A stretch of DNA of 20,261 nucleotides from a virus. Shown here piece after piece: positions 19,520-20,261 of this stretch. Below the pieces are notes generated by a model, which had not been told where the DNA came from, searched no databases, and worked only from the letters and a program-made list of their open reading frames with translations. The position numbers were made by a program, and so were the translations under genes. The stretch lies in IMG/VR virus record IMGVR_UViG_3300042518_001173, positions 1-20,261 of that record. One strand, written 5' to 3'. Position 1 is the stretch's first letter; each line of letters begins with the position of its first letter.

Positions 19520-19903
19520 ATGGCAGATTCACCCGCCTTCGCTGTCACGCCTCGCATCGGCGCGGCGAACATTGCCACCGCCAACGCCAACCGCGACGGC
19601 ACCGGGACGGTTGCCACACTCCTGACGGGAGCGGCGACCGGCACCCGTGTGGCTGAAATCGTCGTCCAAGCTCGCGTCACGACGACGGCCGGCATGGTCC
19701 GGCTGTTTCTGTACGACGGCACGACGTACCGATTCTTCGACGAGATCGCGGTCGCCGCAGCAACGGTTTCGGGAACCGTCAAAGGCACTCGCGTCAGCGC
19801 GCTATACAACAACCTCATCCTGCCGTCGGCTTCGTGGTCGCTCGTGGTGGCGACTCACAACGCGGAAAGCATCGACGTTGTCGCACTGGGGGCTGACCTG
19901 TGA
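19520..19903 (+). CDS. Hypothetical virion protein, 127 aa
   Basis: The ATG has AGGAA about seven bases upstream. The predicted fold is a beta sandwich (VAEIVVQARVTTTAGMVRLFLYDGTTYRFFDEIAVAA..., SWSLVVATHNAESIDVVALGADL), like the small receptor-binding or fibre-tip domains found downstream of fibre genes. No family is named. Its stop overlaps the next start (GTGA). Confidence 0.6.
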   Translation: MADSPAFAVTPRIGAANIATANANRDGTGTVATLLTGAATGTRVAEIVVQARVTTTAGMVRLFLYDGTTYRFFDEIAVAAATVSGTVKGTRVSALYNNLILPSASWSLVVATHNAESIDVVALGADL

Positions 19904-20261
19904 ACGACGGCATTCGCCCGCAGGGGCAATCGGCCACGCCGCTGCCCTACGGACTGCTGGGCAGCCAGGACAGACTCGCGCCGATGCCGGACTCCTACTG
20001 GCATCCGGAGGCAGCAAATTGGATGGCTCGCGTCCGCGCGAACGGCGGAGAGGTAAGCGCACCAACCATGCGCGCCGTGTCGCGTTTCTGCGCGGCAATT
20101 GAATCCGCCGGCATCCGATCAAGTCTGTTCCGCGTGAACCTCTTTTGCGGCAACTCGGACGCGACATTGACCGCCGTGCGGACGCCCCTGTTCCGTGGTC
20201 CGTCTTTGTCCGGGACGCAGTTTGGGAATGCGATGGACACGAACGTACTTTTCGTCGCTGG
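19900..20261 (+). CDS. Tail-associated protein, partial (runs off the right edge)
   Basis: A frame starts at GTG 19900, overlapping the previous stop, and stays open to the end of the window (about 120 codons). It includes SYWHPEAANWMARVRANGGEVSAPTMRAVSRFCAAIESAGIRSSLFRVNLFCG. This resembles the N-terminal segment of phage and prophage proteins that carry the stretch DPDAxxYixRVxxxGG..v...xxxAi..Fv..l...Gi, often followed by a sugar-binding or lectin-like domain. Identification is tentative because the C-terminus is missing. Confidence 0.65.
   Translation, partial: MNDGIRPQGQSATPLPYGLLGSQDRLAPMPDSYWHPEAANWMARVRANGGEVSAPTMRAVSRFCAAIESAGIRSSLFRVNLFCGNSDATLTAVRTPLFRGPSLSGTQFGNAMDTNVLFVA

Noticed and set aside
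1-20261. CRISPR arrays, tRNA or rRNA genes
   Set aside because: No regularly spaced direct repeats, tRNA-like cloverleaf or rRNA-like sequence was seen. The only regular repeats are the attC-type palindromes, whose spacing is irregular and gene-sized.

Overview
This window is high-GC DNA with two parts that look unlike each other. The right-hand 17.5 kb is the left arm of a lambda-like siphophage or prophage. Nearly all its genes are on the + strand and are tightly packed, often with ATGA overlaps. The left 1.75 kb is an array of integron-type gene cassettes on the other coding strand. The host cannot be named from sequence alone. High GC and a CsrA-family gene would fit a Planctomycetota-like or other environmental bacterium, but that is a weak inference.

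Region 1 (1-1754): five imperfect palindromes separate short minus-strand genes. Each pairs a 5' half (AAC, then a box like GATGCAGCGGAC) with a 3' half (a box like CCGCTGATC, then GTT). In every one the 5' arm carries two unpaired bases, a G and an A, at the same places. This is the architecture of integron attC sites, with two extrahelical bases in L''. The implied cassettes are 122-486, 487-1222, 1223-1456 and 1457-1748. They carry a hypothetical protein, a beta-class DNA adenine methyltransferase and two small proteins that are fused by readthrough of one attC. The genes run antiparallel to the attC sites. Three of them start, with a Shine-Dalgarno, inside an attC loop, so the attC itself encodes a shared N-terminal peptide (S-x-A-S-x-G-S). 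No integrase gene is visible in the window.

Region 2 (1757-2368): two minus-strand genes, a DUF551 protein and an unknown, lead to a divergent intergenic region (2369-2579).

Region 3 (2580-9103), early phage genes: a CsrA-like regulator whose own Shine-Dalgarno lies in an ACGGAG hexaloop, small proteins, a Bet/RecT annealase, a long YqaJ exonuclease fusion, a winged-helix-like protein, a replication-initiator-like protein, a helicase-loader-like protein, a RuvC-like resolvase and a sigma-factor-like protein. Together they make a recombination and replication module followed by a likely regulator of late expression.

Region 4 (9104-11330): a strong sigma70-like promoter with an inverted repeat in its spacer drives small genes, an excisionase-like HTH protein and a PLD/HKD protein. 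A second copy of the inverted-repeat pattern sits just before the PLD gene.

Region 5 (11242-20261), morphogenesis: small and large terminase, an NrdR-type zinc ribbon, a gpW-like connector protein, a lambda-type portal, a protease-capsid fusion with an internal Shine-Dalgarno and GTG at the domain junction, a DUF2190-like cement protein, a strong hairpin, and tail or fibre genes. The last gene runs off the right edge.
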